From Prochlorococcus sp. AG-388-E21 (GTDB lineage: Bacteria; Cyanobacteriota; Cyanobacteriia; PCC-6307; Cyanobiaceae): a stretch of 64,000 nucleotides of DNA. Under the pieces are notes generated by a model. It had not been told where the DNA came from. It worked only from the letters and a program-made list of their open reading frames with translations, and searched no databases. This document shows, one piece after another, positions 27,771-37,393 of the stretch. Position 1 is the stretch's first letter, and each line of letters begins with the position of its first letter. The DNA lies in NCBI GenBank assembly GCA_003279855.1, contig QCGO01000003.1:122779-186778 (forward strand), in the 5' to 3' direction. The translations under genes and the position numbers were made by a program.

Positions 27771-29476
27771 AGTAAAAAATATTTTTGAGCCATCGGTACT
27801 TCTTCAAGAGGTTCACAAGAAAGTAATACTCCATCAGCGAATACTTCATAAGTTTGTGGATCAACTGTGATATTTGGTAATTTATTATTCAATTTTAGAT
27901 CTAATTTATTAATAGTTCTTGTGTCTTCTACAGCTAAACAATTTTTTTGTAAAGAAAGTTTGTTAGGTATATCAAGCTCGATTGCATTTTTACTCAAAAA
28001 AGTGAAAGAACTTTTTAAAAGTGATTGTCCATAATTCGCGAACATAGGTCTACCATGAACAGGTCCTGGAGTTGGAATTGAAGCATTTGCATCACCCATC
28101 TGAGACCAAACTATAGAACCTCCTTTGACAACTAATTCTGGTTTAACACCAAAAAAGGGAGGTTTCCACAAAACTAAATCGGCTATTTTACCCTTTTCTA
28201 TAGAACCAACAAATCTATTAATTCCATGAGCAATAGCTGGATTAATAGTGACCTTAGAGATATATCTTTTAACTCTATAGTTATCATTTCTATCAGAATC
28301 TTCAGGTAAAGGACCTCTTTGAACTTTCATTTTATGTGCTGTTTGAAAAGTTCTTGTTATTACTTCTCCAACTCGTCCCATAGCCTGTGAATCACTTGCA
28401 ATAATTGAAAACGCTCCAATATCATGCAAAATATCTTCGGCCGCTATTGTCTCCCTCCTAATTCTTGACTCTGCGAAGGCAATATCTTCTGGAATTTTAG
28501 AATCTAAATGATGACAGACCATTAACATGTCAAGATGTTCTTCTAGAGTATTTTTGGTGTAAGGCCTCGTTGGATTAGTACTACTTGGTAAGACATTATT
28601 CTCTCCACAAATTTTAATAATATCTGGAGCGTGGCCACCCCCTGCTCCTTCAGTATGAAAAGTATGTATAGTTCTACCTGCAATGGCAGTTATAGTGTCT
28701 TCAACAAACCCTGCTTCATTCAAAGTATCAGTATGAATACATACTTGAACATCTAGATTATCTGCAACATTAAGACATGAATTTATCGTTGATGGAGTTG
28801 TACCCCAGTCTTCATGTAATTTTAAACCACAAGCACCAGCGTTAACTTGTTCAAAAAGATTTTTCTCATTAGATGAATTACCCTTCCCAAAAAAACCTAA
28901 ATTAACAGGGAATGCTTCGGCAGATTGAATCATACGGGATATATGAAAAGCACCTGGAGTGCAGGTAGTAGCATTTGTTCCGGTAGCTGGCCCTGTTCCA
29001 CCTCCTAACATAGTTGTCACTCCAGAAGCTAACGAAGTTTCTATTTGTTGAGGACAAATAAAATGTATATGTGTATCTATTGATCCTGCAGTAAGAATAT
29101 ATCCTTCACCAGCTATTACTTCAGTTGAGGAGCCAATAATAATATTTATATTATCTTGTATATCTGGATTTCCAGCTTTACCAATTTCATAAATTTTTCC
29201 ATCTTTCAATCCGACATCAGCTTTTACAATTCCCCACCAATCAACTATTAAAGCATTTGTTATTACGGTATCAACAGCTCCATCATCTCTGGTTACTTGA
29301 GACTGGCCCATCCCATCTCTGATAACCTTACCTCCTCCAAATTTAACTTCATCTCCATAAGTTGTGAAATCCTTTTCTACTTCAATTATTAATTCTGTAT
29401 CTGCAAGTCTTACTCTATCTCCCCTTGTAGGTCCATATGTTTGAGCATAAGTTTTTCTATTAATTCTATAAGACAT
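27767..29476 (-). CDS. ureC: Urease alpha subunit
   Basis: The catalytic urease chain, a nickel enzyme that hydrolyses urea to ammonia and carbamate. The 569 aa product has the first Ni-binding His pair in [10 protein letters not shown] (near residues 136 and 138). It also has the carbamylated Lys region [11 protein letters not shown], further ligands in CIHTDTLNE and [15 protein letters not shown], and the mobile flap MVCHHLD. It is the last gene of the leftward ureD-ureA-ureB-ureC operon, 5 bases after ureB. Confidence 0.97.
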   Translation of the reverse strand: MSYRINRKTYAQTYGPTRGDRVRLADTELIIEVEKDFTTYGDEVKFGGGKVIRDGMGQSQVTRDDGAVDTVITNALIVDWWGIVKADVGLKDGKIYEIGKAGNPDIQDNINIIIGSSTEVIAGEGYILTAGSIDTHIHFICPQQIETSLASGVTTMLGGGTGPATGTNATTCTPGAFHISRMIQSAEAFPVNLGFFGKGNSSNEKNLFEQVNAGACGLKLHEDWGTTPSTINSCLNVADNLDVQVCIHTDTLNEAGFVEDTITAIAGRTIHTFHTEGAGGGHAPDIIKICGENNVLPSSTNPTRPYTKNTLEEHLDMLMVCHHLDSKIPEDIAFAESRIRRETIAAEDILHDIGAFSIIASDSQAMGRVGEVITRTFQTAHKMKVQRGPLPEDSDRNDNYRVKRYISKVTINPAIAHGINRFVGSIEKGKIADLVLWKPPFFGVKPELVVKGGSIVWSQMGDANASIPTPGPVHGRPMFANYGQSLLKSSFTFLSKNAIELDIPNKLSLQKNCLAVEDTRTINKLDLKLNNKLPNITVDPQTYEVFADGVLLSCEPLEEVPMAQKYFLL

Positions 29477-29481
29477 AATAT

Positions 29482-29802
29482 TTAAGAATCTAAAGGACCA
29501 TTAATTAAGGCATTAAAACCAAAGACATTTCTATATCCTGAATAAGGAACCAGTTTTACTTCTGTAGTATCTCCAGGTTCAAATCTAATAGCAGTTCCTG
29601 CAGGAATATCTAGACGCATACCAAGCGTAATTTCTCTTGTAAAAACTAAAGCTTTATTAGTTTCGAAAAAATGATAATGAGATCCAACTTGAATAGGTCT
29701 ATCCCCAGTGTTAGACACAGTAATAGTTGTCGTATTTTTACCAGAATTTAATTCAATAAAACCATCTTCAGTAATTATTTCCCCGGGTATTAAATAGTCC
29801 AT
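29482..29802 (-). CDS. ureB: Urease beta subunit
   Basis: Structural subunit of the urease trimer. The 106 aa product matches the family: [17 protein letters not shown] at the start, [19 protein letters not shown] in the middle, and [19 protein letters not shown] with the terminal [11 protein letters not shown]. It is 2 bases after ureA and 5 before ureC, a tight operon. Confidence 0.97.
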   Translation of the reverse strand: MDYLIPGEIITEDGFIELNSGKNTTTITVSNTGDRPIQVGSHYHFFETNKALVFTREITLGMRLDIPAGTAIRFEPGDTTEVKLVPYSGYRNVFGFNALINGPLDS

Positions 29803-29804
29803 AG

Positions 29805-30107
29805 TTAATTAATCGGATTGTGAATAGTTACTAATTTAGTACCATCTGGAAATACAGCCTCTATTTGAACTTCTTCGACCATTTCAGAAATTCCATCCAT
29901 TACTTGTTTTTTACTAAGCCACGTTGTACCTTCAGACATTAATTGACTAACACTTTTACCATCTCTTGCACCCTCTAAAACTTGAAAGCTTAAGAAAGCA
30001 ACTGTTTCCGGATAATTAAGTTTTAGACCCCTATTGAGTCTTCTTTCAGCTAGTTGTGCAGCTGAAAAAATTAATAGTTTATCTTTTTCTTGAGGTGAAA
30101 GATGCAT
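29805..30107 (-). CDS. ureA: Urease gamma subunit
   Basis: The smallest urease structural subunit, 100 aa. It has the family start [44 protein letters not shown] and [23 protein letters not shown] at 30107. It is 60 bases downstream of ureD on the same strand. Confidence 0.97.
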   Translation of the reverse strand: MHLSPQEKDKLLIFSAAQLAERRLNRGLKLNYPETVAFLSFQVLEGARDGKSVSQLMSEGTTWLSKKQVMDGISEMVEEVQIEAVFPDGTKLVTIHNPIN

Positions 30108-30167
30108 AAATAAAAATTAATCTAAAAATTGTCTTTAAAAAAGTTCTAAATGAACATAATTAGTAAT

Positions 30168-31061
30168 TTAAAGATCTTGCAAAGGCCATACACCTTGATA
30201 TTCTGGCTTACAAAACCCACAAACAGTTCTTATTTGTGTCCAAATAGAAAAAAAACATTTTCTTGCATCTTGTGATGAAGTACCTAAGAATCTTATTGAT
30301 ATCCCATTTTCTAAAGTTCCTAAAGACAAATAATTGTTATTTTCTTTAAAAATCATTTTTATTTTTTCTTTTAAGTTACTTATTTTTATTTTAGGAAATT
30401 CTTTTTCATATATCCAAATTAAAGAACCAAAAACGGGCATATAATCCATTCCACTTTTAGCTTCAAAACTAAATTTAGTTAGTTCAATTTGATCTACAAA
30501 TTCCCAATCATCGCATAAATTTCCATTCCTCATAATCTCTAGTTTTGATCTAAAAACGCCGTTCTCAATGGTTTCACCTGCAGAAGATCTTCCAAGTCTT
30601 ATTAAATCTGTAAATAAAAAACTAGAATTATCAGAAATCTTTATCTTAAATTCCTGAGAATATAATCCGTTTGCAAAAACTATAGTTTCTTGTGGGAGGT
30701 ACTCTAAATGAGAATTATCAAGAATATTTATCTTTGTTTTCTGCGAGGAAAAAGTACCTTCTGGATTAATTTTTGATCTGCCAACCGATCCATATACTTT
30801 CTGAGCTGAAGAGGTTGTTAATAAAGCTTTCGAATTAATTCCAATATTTGCTTCAAATTCAAGTAAATCACCACCAACAAGTCCTCCTGCCGTATGAAGT
30901 ATAGGTAAAATACATCTCCCCTCTCTGTCATAACTGCACTTTAGTAATTTATAAGGAGATGTAAATTTAGATTTGAAGATTGTTCTATCATCTTTCCCAG
31001 AACTTGATTTAATATTAAAAAAATTTAGGAAACAATTACCTTCCCAAGAAGATTTATCCAT
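30168..31061 (-). CDS. ureD: Urease accessory protein UreD/UreH
   Basis: UreD binds apo-urease and forms the path by which UreF and UreG deliver nickel. The 297 aa protein has [22 protein letters not shown], cited here as pieces [14 protein letters not shown] and [13 protein letters not shown], with [14 protein letters not shown] and the end [11 protein letters not shown]. It is the first gene of the leftward ureDABC operon, divergent from ureE across 47 bases. Confidence 0.92.
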   Translation of the reverse strand: MDKSSWEGNCFLNFFNIKSSSGKDDRTIFKSKFTSPYKLLKCSYDREGRCILPILHTAGGLVGGDLLEFEANIGINSKALLTTSSAQKVYGSVGRSKINPEGTFSSQKTKINILDNSHLEYLPQETIVFANGLYSQEFKIKISDNSSFLFTDLIRLGRSSAGETIENGVFRSKLEIMRNGNLCDDWEFVDQIELTKFSFEAKSGMDYMPVFGSLIWIYEKEFPKIKISNLKEKIKMIFKENNNYLSLGTLENGISIRFLGTSSQDARKCFFSIWTQIRTVCGFCKPEYQGVWPLQDL

Positions 31062-31108
31062 AATTGTTTTCTTGATTACTTTTTTTAAGTTACTAAAAAT
31101 ATTTTATT

Positions 31109-31573
31109 ATGAGTAATAAAAATGAAATAGTTGTAACTGATTGGATTAAGCAAAATTGCCATGAGTGTAAATTTTTAAACCTTACACTAAGTTCTGATCA
31201 AAGAAGAGTCTTAAGGGGAAAAAGAAAATCAGATTGTAATCAAGAACTTCAATTACAATTACCAAGAGAGAGAATATTAATTGATGGTGATATCCTTCAG
31301 ACAAATCACAAAAAACTCTTTGTAAAAATCATTGCGCAAAAGGAAAATTTAATAGAAATAACTGCTAAAACAGATTTAGAAATTATTAAAGTTGCTTATC
31401 ATCTTGGGAATAGACATGTGGAAATTGAGATTAATGAAAATATTTTATTTACTAAAAGTGATTACATAATTGAGGAATTGCTAAAGAACTTTGATGTTGT
31501 TTACTCAAAAGTTAAAAAAAAGTTTTTCCCAGAATTAGGAGCTTTTCATCATGAAAAAAAATCACTTAGTTAA
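31109..31573 (+). CDS. ureE: Urease accessory protein UreE (nickel chaperone)
   Basis: UreE is a metallochaperone that supplies nickel to the UreG complex. The 154 aa protein has the N-terminal peptide-binding domain (LTLSSDQRRVLRGKRKS) and the metal-binding C-domain with AYHLGNRHVEIEI, which contains the conserved His. The C-terminus has only a few histidines (FHHEKK), unlike His-rich UreE of other bacteria. Its 3' end overlaps ureF by 23 bases. Confidence 0.93.
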   Translation: MSNKNEIVVTDWIKQNCHECKFLNLTLSSDQRRVLRGKRKSDCNQELQLQLPRERILIDGDILQTNHKKLFVKIIAQKENLIEITAKTDLEIIKVAYHLGNRHVEIEINENILFTKSDYIIEELLKNFDVVYSKVKKKFFPELGAFHHEKKSLS

Positions 31574-32237
31574 GTATTTATTAATTAGTCCAAGTTTACC
31601 TGTCGGAGGTTTTTGTTATTCTGAAGGATTGGAAAGTTATTTAAAAATTAAGAATTTAGAAGAATCTGACCACATAAGAGATTTAATTACAAATGAATTA
31701 AAAATTGGGCAAATAAGAATTGAAGCAAAATGTTTAATAGAATTTTTTGATATTTTTGTAGAATTAAAAGTTGCTAGTAATGTTAAAAATAACAAAAGAA
31801 GATTATTGAGTTTAGATAAATGGCTATTATCTTTTAGAGATACTGCTGAAATAAGAGATCAACAGACTCAAATGGCTAAATCACTTTTTGAATTGACTAA
31901 AGAATTTGGATTTGATTATTTATATGAAAAAAATAAAAATATCTCTTGGTCTTTAGCATGGAGTTGGGTTTGCTTCTCTTTTCAAATAAATAAATTAGAA
32001 ATGATCGAAAATTTTATATATGCATGGACTGCGAATCAACTAAGTGCTGCAATAAGACTTATACCCATGGGTTCAATAAAAGCACAAACTATTCAACTTG
32101 AGTTGTTGGATTTAATCTCAGAAGTTTCCCAAGAAATTATAGACAGTAATATCAATGATATTTATGTTGGAAATATAAGCTTATCTATGGCTCAACAAAA
32201 CCATAATGATCTATACACAAAACTTTTTAGAAATTAA
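31551..32237 (+). CDS. ureF: Urease accessory protein UreF
   Basis: UreF links UreD to the GTPase UreG during nickel insertion. The 228 aa all-helical product has the family start LLISPSLPVGGFCYSEGLE and internal DEC-like segment ETAEIRDQQTQMA region, with the C-terminal half containing AAIRLIPMGS. It overlaps ureE by 23 bases and precedes ureG by 3. Confidence 0.93.
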   Translation: MKKNHLVKYLLISPSLPVGGFCYSEGLESYLKIKNLEESDHIRDLITNELKIGQIRIEAKCLIEFFDIFVELKVASNVKNNKRRLLSLDKWLLSFRDTAEIRDQQTQMAKSLFELTKEFGFDYLYEKNKNISWSLAWSWVCFSFQINKLEMIENFIYAWTANQLSAAIRLIPMGSIKAQTIQLELLDLISEVSQEIIDSNINDIYVGNISLSMAQQNHNDLYTKLFRN

Positions 32238-32240
32238 TTT

Positions 32241-32846
32241 ATGAGCAGCAAATTAAGAGTAGGAGTTGCGGGCCCAGTAGGCTCGGGAAAAACTGCATTA
32301 GTTGAAACTTTATGCATAGGTCTTAAAAAGAAATATAAAATAGCTGTTGTAACAAATGACATTTATACAAAAGAGGATGCGAATTTTCTCATTAAGAAAA
32401 AGATTTTAGAGGAAGGAAGAATTGTTGGAGTAGAGACTGGTGGTTGTCCTCATACTGCAATCAGAGAAGATTGTTCACTTAATAAAAATGCAGTAATGGA
32501 TCTTGAAAACAAATATGATCCATTAGATTTTATTTTTGTTGAAAGTGGAGGAGATAACCTTGCGGCAAGTTTTAGTCCAGAACTTGTAGATTTGTCTATT
32601 TACGTGATTGATGTATCAGCTGGGGATAAAATTCCGAGAAAAGGAGGTCCTGGGATTACAAGATCTGATTTGTTATTAATCAATAAAATTGATTTAGCTG
32701 ATATGGTTGGTGCAAATTTAAATATTATGCAAAACGATACAGATTTGATGAGAGATGGTAAACCATGGTTTTTTACAAATCTTAGTTCCGGCAGTGGAGT
32801 TGATGACGTTATTAAGTATTTAGTAGGTCAAATACCAACCATTTAA
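32241..32846 (+). CDS. ureG: Urease accessory GTPase UreG
   Basis: UreG is the GTPase that drives nickel transfer into urease. The 201 aa product has the P-loop [15 protein letters not shown], the metal-binding [13 protein letters not shown] (Cys-Pro-His), [34 protein letters not shown] and the guanine-specificity LLINKIDLA. It is the last gene of ureEFG; urtA follows after a regulatory spacer. Confidence 0.97.
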   Translation: MSSKLRVGVAGPVGSGKTALVETLCIGLKKKYKIAVVTNDIYTKEDANFLIKKKILEEGRIVGVETGGCPHTAIREDCSLNKNAVMDLENKYDPLDFIFVESGGDNLAASFSPELVDLSIYVIDVSAGDKIPRKGGPGITRSDLLLINKIDLADMVGANLNIMQNDTDLMRDGKPWFFTNLSSGSGVDDVIKYLVGQIPTI

Positions 32847-32889
32847 AGTCAAAAAAATAATCGGAAGTTTTATATTGGATTCAACAAAA

Positions 32890-32905
32890 TGTTACCTTCG
32901 CTACA
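32890..32905 (+). promoter_or_regulatory. NtcA-binding site upstream of urtA
   Basis: The 16 bases TGTTACCTTCGCTACA match the extended NtcA pattern TGT-N10-ACA and contain GTT-N8-TAC, one base off the core GTA-N8-TAC. A TA-N3-T type -10 element (TAACTT at 32927) lies 22 bases after the TAC half-site, the spacing of NtcA-activated promoters. NtcA activates nitrogen-scavenging genes under nitrogen limitation, and urea uptake genes are known targets in cyanobacteria. The site is 76 bases before the urtA ATG. Confidence 0.75.
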
Positions 32906-32924
32906 AAACTAAATCCCACTCGTT

Positions 32925-32932
32925 TATAACTT
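32925..32932 (+). promoter_or_regulatory. -10 element of the urtA promoter
   Basis: TATAACTT contains both TATAAC and TA-N3-T at the expected 22-base distance from the NtcA site. Transcription would begin near 32938-32941 and leave a leader of about 40 bases before the urtA start. Confidence 0.55.
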
Positions 32933-32980
32933 TTACTTTATCCACCCAATGTGGGTCAATTACCTAATTTAAACGAATTC

Positions 32981-34270
32981 ATGAGAATTTCAAGGCGTAT
33001 TTTGGCAGGTTTAGCTACTGCCTCTCTTGCCGTTTCAGTTACTTCCTGCGGAGGAGGTTCAGACACTTCCGGAAGTTTCGATGACACTGTAACTGTTGGT
33101 ATTTTACATTCCCTTTCAGGAACAATGGCCATATCTGAATCAACTCTTGTTGATACAGAAAAAATGGCTATTGCAGAAATCAACGCTGCCGGTGGAGTAA
33201 CCGTTGGTGGCAAAAGCTACAAAATCGATTACATCGTTGAAGATGGAGCTTCCGACTGGCCAACATTTGCTGAGAAGTCTAAAAAATTAATCGACCAGGA
33301 TGGGGTTCCAGTTGTATTTGGTGGATGGACATCGGCTAGTAGGAAGGCAATGCTTCCTGTGTATGAATCAAAAGATGCATTCCTTTACTACCCAATTCAG
33401 TATGAAGCTCAGGAATGTTCAAACAACATTTTCTACACAGGTGCTTCACCAAACCAACAATCAGAACCAGCAACTGATTTTATGTATAAGAGGTCTCCTG
33501 CAGCTGGAAAGCCATTTTTCTTAGTTGGTTCAGACTATGTTTTCCCAAGGACATCAAATACAATTACCAAAGAACAACTTAAATCACTTGGAGGAAAGGT
33601 TGTAGGTGAGGATTATTTACCTCTAGGAAATACTGAAGTTGCTCCTATCATTTCCAAGATCAAACAAAAGTTAGCGCCCTCTGGTGGTGGAGTAATTATC
33701 AACACACTTAATGGTGACCAAAACGTTGCTTTCTTTAAACAGATTCAGGATGCTGGGATTACTCCAAGTAATGGATATTATGTAATGAACTATTCTATTG
33801 CAGAGGAAGAGATTAGTACTATTGGACCTGAATTTTTAGAAGGTCATTATGGAGCTTGGAACTACATGATGTCTATCGACACACCTGAATCTAAGAAATT
33901 TGCAGCTGATTTCAAAGCTCTATATGGAAGCGACAGAGTAGTTGCTGACCCACAAGAGTCTGCTTACAACATGGTTTATTTATGGAAACAAGCAGTTGAA
34001 GATGCAGGCACATTTGAGAACAGTGCTGTTAGAGAAGCTCTAGTAGGACAAACATTCGATGCTCCTCAAGGACCAGTTGAGGTTATGCCTAACCATCACC
34101 TTGCTCAAACAGTAAGAATTGGTTTAATCAAGCCAGAAGGTGGTTTTGAGATTCTTGAAGAAACTGATGGAGTTGTTTACCCACAAGCATGGAACCAATT
34201 TGAACCTAGTTCAAAAGGTTATGCATGTGACTGGACAGACCCATCTAAAGGAGAAAGATATAAGCTTTGA
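32981..34270 (+). CDS. urtA: Urea ABC transporter substrate-binding lipoprotein
   Basis: UrtA captures urea in the periplasm for import. The ATG at 32981 gives a lipoprotein signal peptide (MRISRRILAGLATASL) ending in the lipobox VTSC with Cys23. An ATG-like start at 32951 would add ten residues before it and is less likely. The mature protein is a type I periplasmic binding protein of the amide/urea group (TVTVGILHSLSGTMAISES, VFGGWTSASRKAMLPVYE, YPIQYEAQECSNNIFYTGA). About 430 aa is normal. The codon use and G+C are higher than its neighbours, fitting strong expression. It sits behind an NtcA-type promoter. Confidence 0.95.
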   Translation: MRISRRILAGLATASLAVSVTSCGGGSDTSGSFDDTVTVGILHSLSGTMAISESTLVDTEKMAIAEINAAGGVTVGGKSYKIDYIVEDGASDWPTFAEKSKKLIDQDGVPVVFGGWTSASRKAMLPVYESKDAFLYYPIQYEAQECSNNIFYTGASPNQQSEPATDFMYKRSPAAGKPFFLVGSDYVFPRTSNTITKEQLKSLGGKVVGEDYLPLGNTEVAPIISKIKQKLAPSGGGVIINTLNGDQNVAFFKQIQDAGITPSNGYYVMNYSIAEEEISTIGPEFLEGHYGAWNYMMSIDTPESKKFAADFKALYGSDRVVADPQESAYNMVYLWKQAVEDAGTFENSAVREALVGQTFDAPQGPVEVMPNHHLAQTVRIGLIKPEGGFEILEETDGVVYPQAWNQFEPSSKGYACDWTDPSKGERYKL

Positions 34271-34281
34271 TTTCAAAGCTT
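34262..34281 (+). repeat. Perfect inverted repeat at the urtA stop codon
   Basis: AAGCTTTGA-TT-TCAAAGCTT is a nine-base-pair perfect hairpin with a two-base spacer. It covers the urtA stop codon TGA. Together with the GC-rich hairpin that follows, it could protect the urtA transcript 3' end from degradation. Confidence 0.6.
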
Positions 34282-34293
34282 ACTTCTTAAAGA

Positions 34294-34322
34294 GAAGAGG
34301 AGGCTTATTGCCTCCTCTTCTT
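34294..34322 (+). terminator. GC-rich intercistronic hairpin between urtA and urtB
   Basis: GAAGAGGAGGC-TTATT-GCCTCCTCTTC forms an 11-base-pair perfect stem, very stable for a 30% G+C genome, followed by TT and AT-rich sequence rather than a long T run. It is 23 bases after the urtA stop and 30 before urtB. It may be a partial terminator or an RNA stabiliser that raises UrtA levels above the membrane and ATPase subunits. Confidence 0.75.
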
Positions 34323-34352
34323 ATATCCACTTAAATTTTCTTCTTATTAAAA

Positions 34353-35507
34353 TTGGAATTGCTTCTTGATAGTTTATTCAACGGTGTAGCGATCGGATCA
34401 GTTTTACTTGTAGCAGCTTTGGGCTTAGCTATTGTATTTGGTTTGATGGGTGTAATCAATCTTGCACATGGTGAATTAATGATGCTAGGTGCTTACACAA
34501 CATATGTAACTCAATTAATTTTCAAACTCCCACTATTAAAACCCTATTACAACGCGTATGTTATAGTTTCTATCTTTTTTGCATTTATTGTCAGTGGAGT
34601 AGTAGGTATACTTTTAGAAAAAACTGTAATTAGAAAGTTATACGGAAGTCCATTAGAGACTTTACTTGCAACATGGGGAGTAAGCCTTATTCTTCAACAG
34701 TTCGTCCGCAGTGTTCCTTTAGCTTATGGAACAGGACTAGTAATAAGTCTCATAATAGGTTTATTTCTACCAGCAGTATTTTCATCAAAAGTAAAAGAGT
34801 CTATAAATTTTAAATATGTAAAATTTAGTTCATGGATATTTGCAGCTCTAGTAGGAGTTCTCTCCGGTAATTTAATTTCATCTTCAGTTAGCAAATTAAG
34901 TCGAGCTAGTGCAAGAAATGTTGATGTCACTGCTCCGGCATGGATGAGGGGTCAGGTTGAAATTCTTGGAACAGCTTTTCCAAAAACAAGACTAATGATA
35001 ATAATAATTACTTTAATATCTGTAATTGCAATAACTTTATTTTTGAATCAAAGTGCTTGGGGTATGAGGATAAGAGCAGTAACTCAAAATAGAGAAATGA
35101 GTGACTGTCTTGGAATTTCAACAGAAAAAGTTGATATCCTTACTTTTGGAATTGGTTCTGGATTGGCAGGTGTAGCAGGAGTTGCTGTATCTCTTTTGGG
35201 GTCGGTTGGACCTAATGTTGGAGGAAATTATATAGTTGGATGTTTTATGGTTGTAGTTTTAGGAGGTGTAGGGAACTTATTGGGTACAATTTTTGCCTCT
35301 TTTGGAATAGGAATAATGACTGATTTAATTGGAGCTGGTCGCCTTTTATCAATATGGCCTGATATGCCTCTACCACTATCTAATACAATAAATTTCTTCG
35401 CAACTACCAGTATGGCAAGAGTTATGATTTTTGCATTAATAGTAATATTCTTGCAATTCAAACCTACTGGTTTATTCCCCCAGAAAGGAAGGATGGTTGA
35501 GAGTTAA
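34353..35507 (+). CDS. urtB: Urea ABC transporter permease UrtB
   Basis: LivH-type inner-membrane permease, 384 aa with about eight to nine membrane helices. Family marks are FGLMGVINLAHGELMMLGAY, the ATWGVSLILQQ segment, the AWGMRIRAVTQNREMSDCLG cytoplasmic loop that contacts the ATPases and the FGIGSGLAGVAGVAVSL helix. The start is TTG at 34353. The stop overlaps the urtC ATG by one base. Confidence 0.94.
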   Translation: MELLLDSLFNGVAIGSVLLVAALGLAIVFGLMGVINLAHGELMMLGAYTTYVTQLIFKLPLLKPYYNAYVIVSIFFAFIVSGVVGILLEKTVIRKLYGSPLETLLATWGVSLILQQFVRSVPLAYGTGLVISLIIGLFLPAVFSSKVKESINFKYVKFSSWIFAALVGVLSGNLISSSVSKLSRASARNVDVTAPAWMRGQVEILGTAFPKTRLMIIIITLISVIAITLFLNQSAWGMRIRAVTQNREMSDCLGISTEKVDILTFGIGSGLAGVAGVAVSLLGSVGPNVGGNYIVGCFMVVVLGGVGNLLGTIFASFGIGIMTDLIGAGRLLSIWPDMPLPLSNTINFFATTSMARVMIFALIVIFLQFKPTGLFPQKGRMVES

Positions 35508-36643
35508 TGGAATTCAAAGATTTAAAACTAAGCAAAAAAACAACATTCGTTATTTGGGTGCTAATTATTGCTTTTATTATCGCAGCTCCATCAATTCTTC
35601 CTGTTTTCAGATTGAATCTTCTTGGTAGATATTTATCATTAGCTATTGTTGCTTTGGGTGTAGATCTAATTTGGGGATTTACTGGTTTATTGAGTCTTGG
35701 GCAAGGTATATTTTTTGCTCTTGGGGGTTACTGTGCAGCAATGTATCTACAGATAACAAGCTCTTCTGAATTTCCAAATAATATTCCAGAATTCTTTGGA
35801 CTTTACGGCGTAGATAATTTACCTTTTTTCTGGGAACCATTTAGATCTCCAATCTTTAGTTTATTTGCAATTTGGGTTATACCTGCATTAGTAGCAGGAA
35901 TACTTGGATTTCTTGTTTTTAGAAACAGAATAAAAGGTGTGTATTTTTCAATACTTACCCAAGCTGCTCTTTTAGTATTCTTTAATTTCTTTAATGGGCA
36001 ACAAAAACTTATTAATGGTACTAACGGTTTAAAAACTGATGTAACTCAACTTTTTGGACAAATGGTTGGTTCAGAATCAATCCAAAGAATGTTTTTTTGG
36101 TTTACAGCCATATTAGTTATTGCGGCATGGTTTTTTTCAAAATGGGTCGTAAAAGGGAGATTTGGGAATATTCTTATAGGAATCAGGGATGATGAGCCGA
36201 GAGTCAGATTCACAGGTTACAATCCTGTCTTATTTAAAACAATAATATTTTCTATAGCAGGTGGTTTAGCAGGAATATCTGGTGCTTTGTATACTGTTCA
36301 ATCAGGAATAGTATCCCCTCAATTTATGACAGTACCATTTTCAATAGAAATGGTTATTTGGGTTGCAGTGGGAGGAAGAGGGACTTTATTGGGAGCAATA
36401 CTTGGAGCAGTCTTAATAAATTATGCAAAAAGTTTAGTAAGTGAAGCTTTACCGGCAAGCTGGATGTTCATTCAAGGTGGTTTATTTATTTTTGTAGTTA
36501 CAGCATTACCTGAAGGTGTTTTAGGATGGGTACAAGGGGAGGGGCCAAGGAATCTGCTTCAAAGACTTGGTCTGAAAAGAAAAATCGAGACATACCCAAG
36601 TCTAGAAATTAAAAATGAAAGGGAGGTATTAAAAAATGAATAA
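35507..36643 (+). CDS. urtC: Urea ABC transporter permease UrtC
   Basis: LivM-type permease, 378 aa, the partner of UrtB. It has FTGLLSLGQGIFFALGGYCA, the FSILTQAALLVFFNFFNGQQ segment, the coupling loop ILIGIRDDEPRVRFTGYNP and WVAVGGRGTLLGAILGAVLI. The stop overlaps urtD by eight bases. Confidence 0.94.
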   Translation: MEFKDLKLSKKTTFVIWVLIIAFIIAAPSILPVFRLNLLGRYLSLAIVALGVDLIWGFTGLLSLGQGIFFALGGYCAAMYLQITSSSEFPNNIPEFFGLYGVDNLPFFWEPFRSPIFSLFAIWVIPALVAGILGFLVFRNRIKGVYFSILTQAALLVFFNFFNGQQKLINGTNGLKTDVTQLFGQMVGSESIQRMFFWFTAILVIAAWFFSKWVVKGRFGNILIGIRDDEPRVRFTGYNPVLFKTIIFSIAGGLAGISGALYTVQSGIVSPQFMTVPFSIEMVIWVAVGGRGTLLGAILGAVLINYAKSLVSEALPASWMFIQGGLFIFVVTALPEGVLGWVQGEGPRNLLQRLGLKRKIETYPSLEIKNEREVLKNE

Positions 36644-37391
36644 GAATACTAATTCTCTTTTAAGCTTAGAAAATATAACCGTTAGTTTTGAAGGATTTTT
36701 AGCATTAAATGATCTAAACCTAAGTTTAAAAAAAGGAGAGTTAAGAGCTGTAATAGGTCCAAATGGAGCTGGGAAAACAACATTTCTAGATGTAATAACA
36801 GGTAAAGTAACACCTACTAAAGGTGATGTTTTTTTTAAAGGAAAATCATTAATAGGAAGAAAAGAACATAAAATTGCTCGTTTAGGTGTAGGAAGAAAAT
36901 TTCAAAGCCCAAGAGTATTTGAAAATCTAACTGTTAAAGAAAATCTTGAGATATCAGTAAGCACCCCTAAAAGTCCTTTAAATCTTATTAATAAAAAGAT
37001 TAAAAATGATCAATTAGATGAAATAGAACATTTAATGAAAGTTATAAACTTATCAAAAAAAATCAATTCAAAAGCTGGTGCTTTATCACATGGTCAAAAA
37101 CAATGGTTAGAAATAGCAATGTTACTAGGCCAAAAACCTGATTTAATGCTCGTTGATGAACCTGTTGCAGGTCTTACAGATGAGGAAACTGATTTGACAG
37201 CAGATTTATTAAAATCATTATCTGGGGAAAATACTGTGGTTGTTATTGATCACGACATGGAATTCATTAGAAGACTTGATAGTAATGTTTCAGTCCTAAA
37301 TCAAGGAACAGTATTATGTGAAGGTACAATGGATAATATTCAAAATGACAAAAAGGTAATTGATGTTTATTTAGGAAGACCGGAGGAATAA
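36636..37391 (+). CDS. urtD: Urea ABC transporter ATP-binding protein UrtD
   Basis: LivG-type ATPase of 251 aa powering urea import. It has Walker A GPNGAGKTTFLDV, the degenerate signature LSHGQKQWLEIAMLL, Walker B LMLVDEPVAGLTD and the switch VVVIDHDMEFIRRL. It sits 2 bases before urtE, and GGAGG upstream of urtC's end supplies its ribosome site. Confidence 0.95.
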   Translation: MNKNTNSLLSLENITVSFEGFLALNDLNLSLKKGELRAVIGPNGAGKTTFLDVITGKVTPTKGDVFFKGKSLIGRKEHKIARLGVGRKFQSPRVFENLTVKENLEISVSTPKSPLNLINKKIKNDQLDEIEHLMKVINLSKKINSKAGALSHGQKQWLEIAMLLGQKPDLMLVDEPVAGLTDEETDLTADLLKSLSGENTVVVIDHDMEFIRRLDSNVSVLNQGTVLCEGTMDNIQNDKKVIDVYLGRPEE

Positions 37392-37393
37392 AT

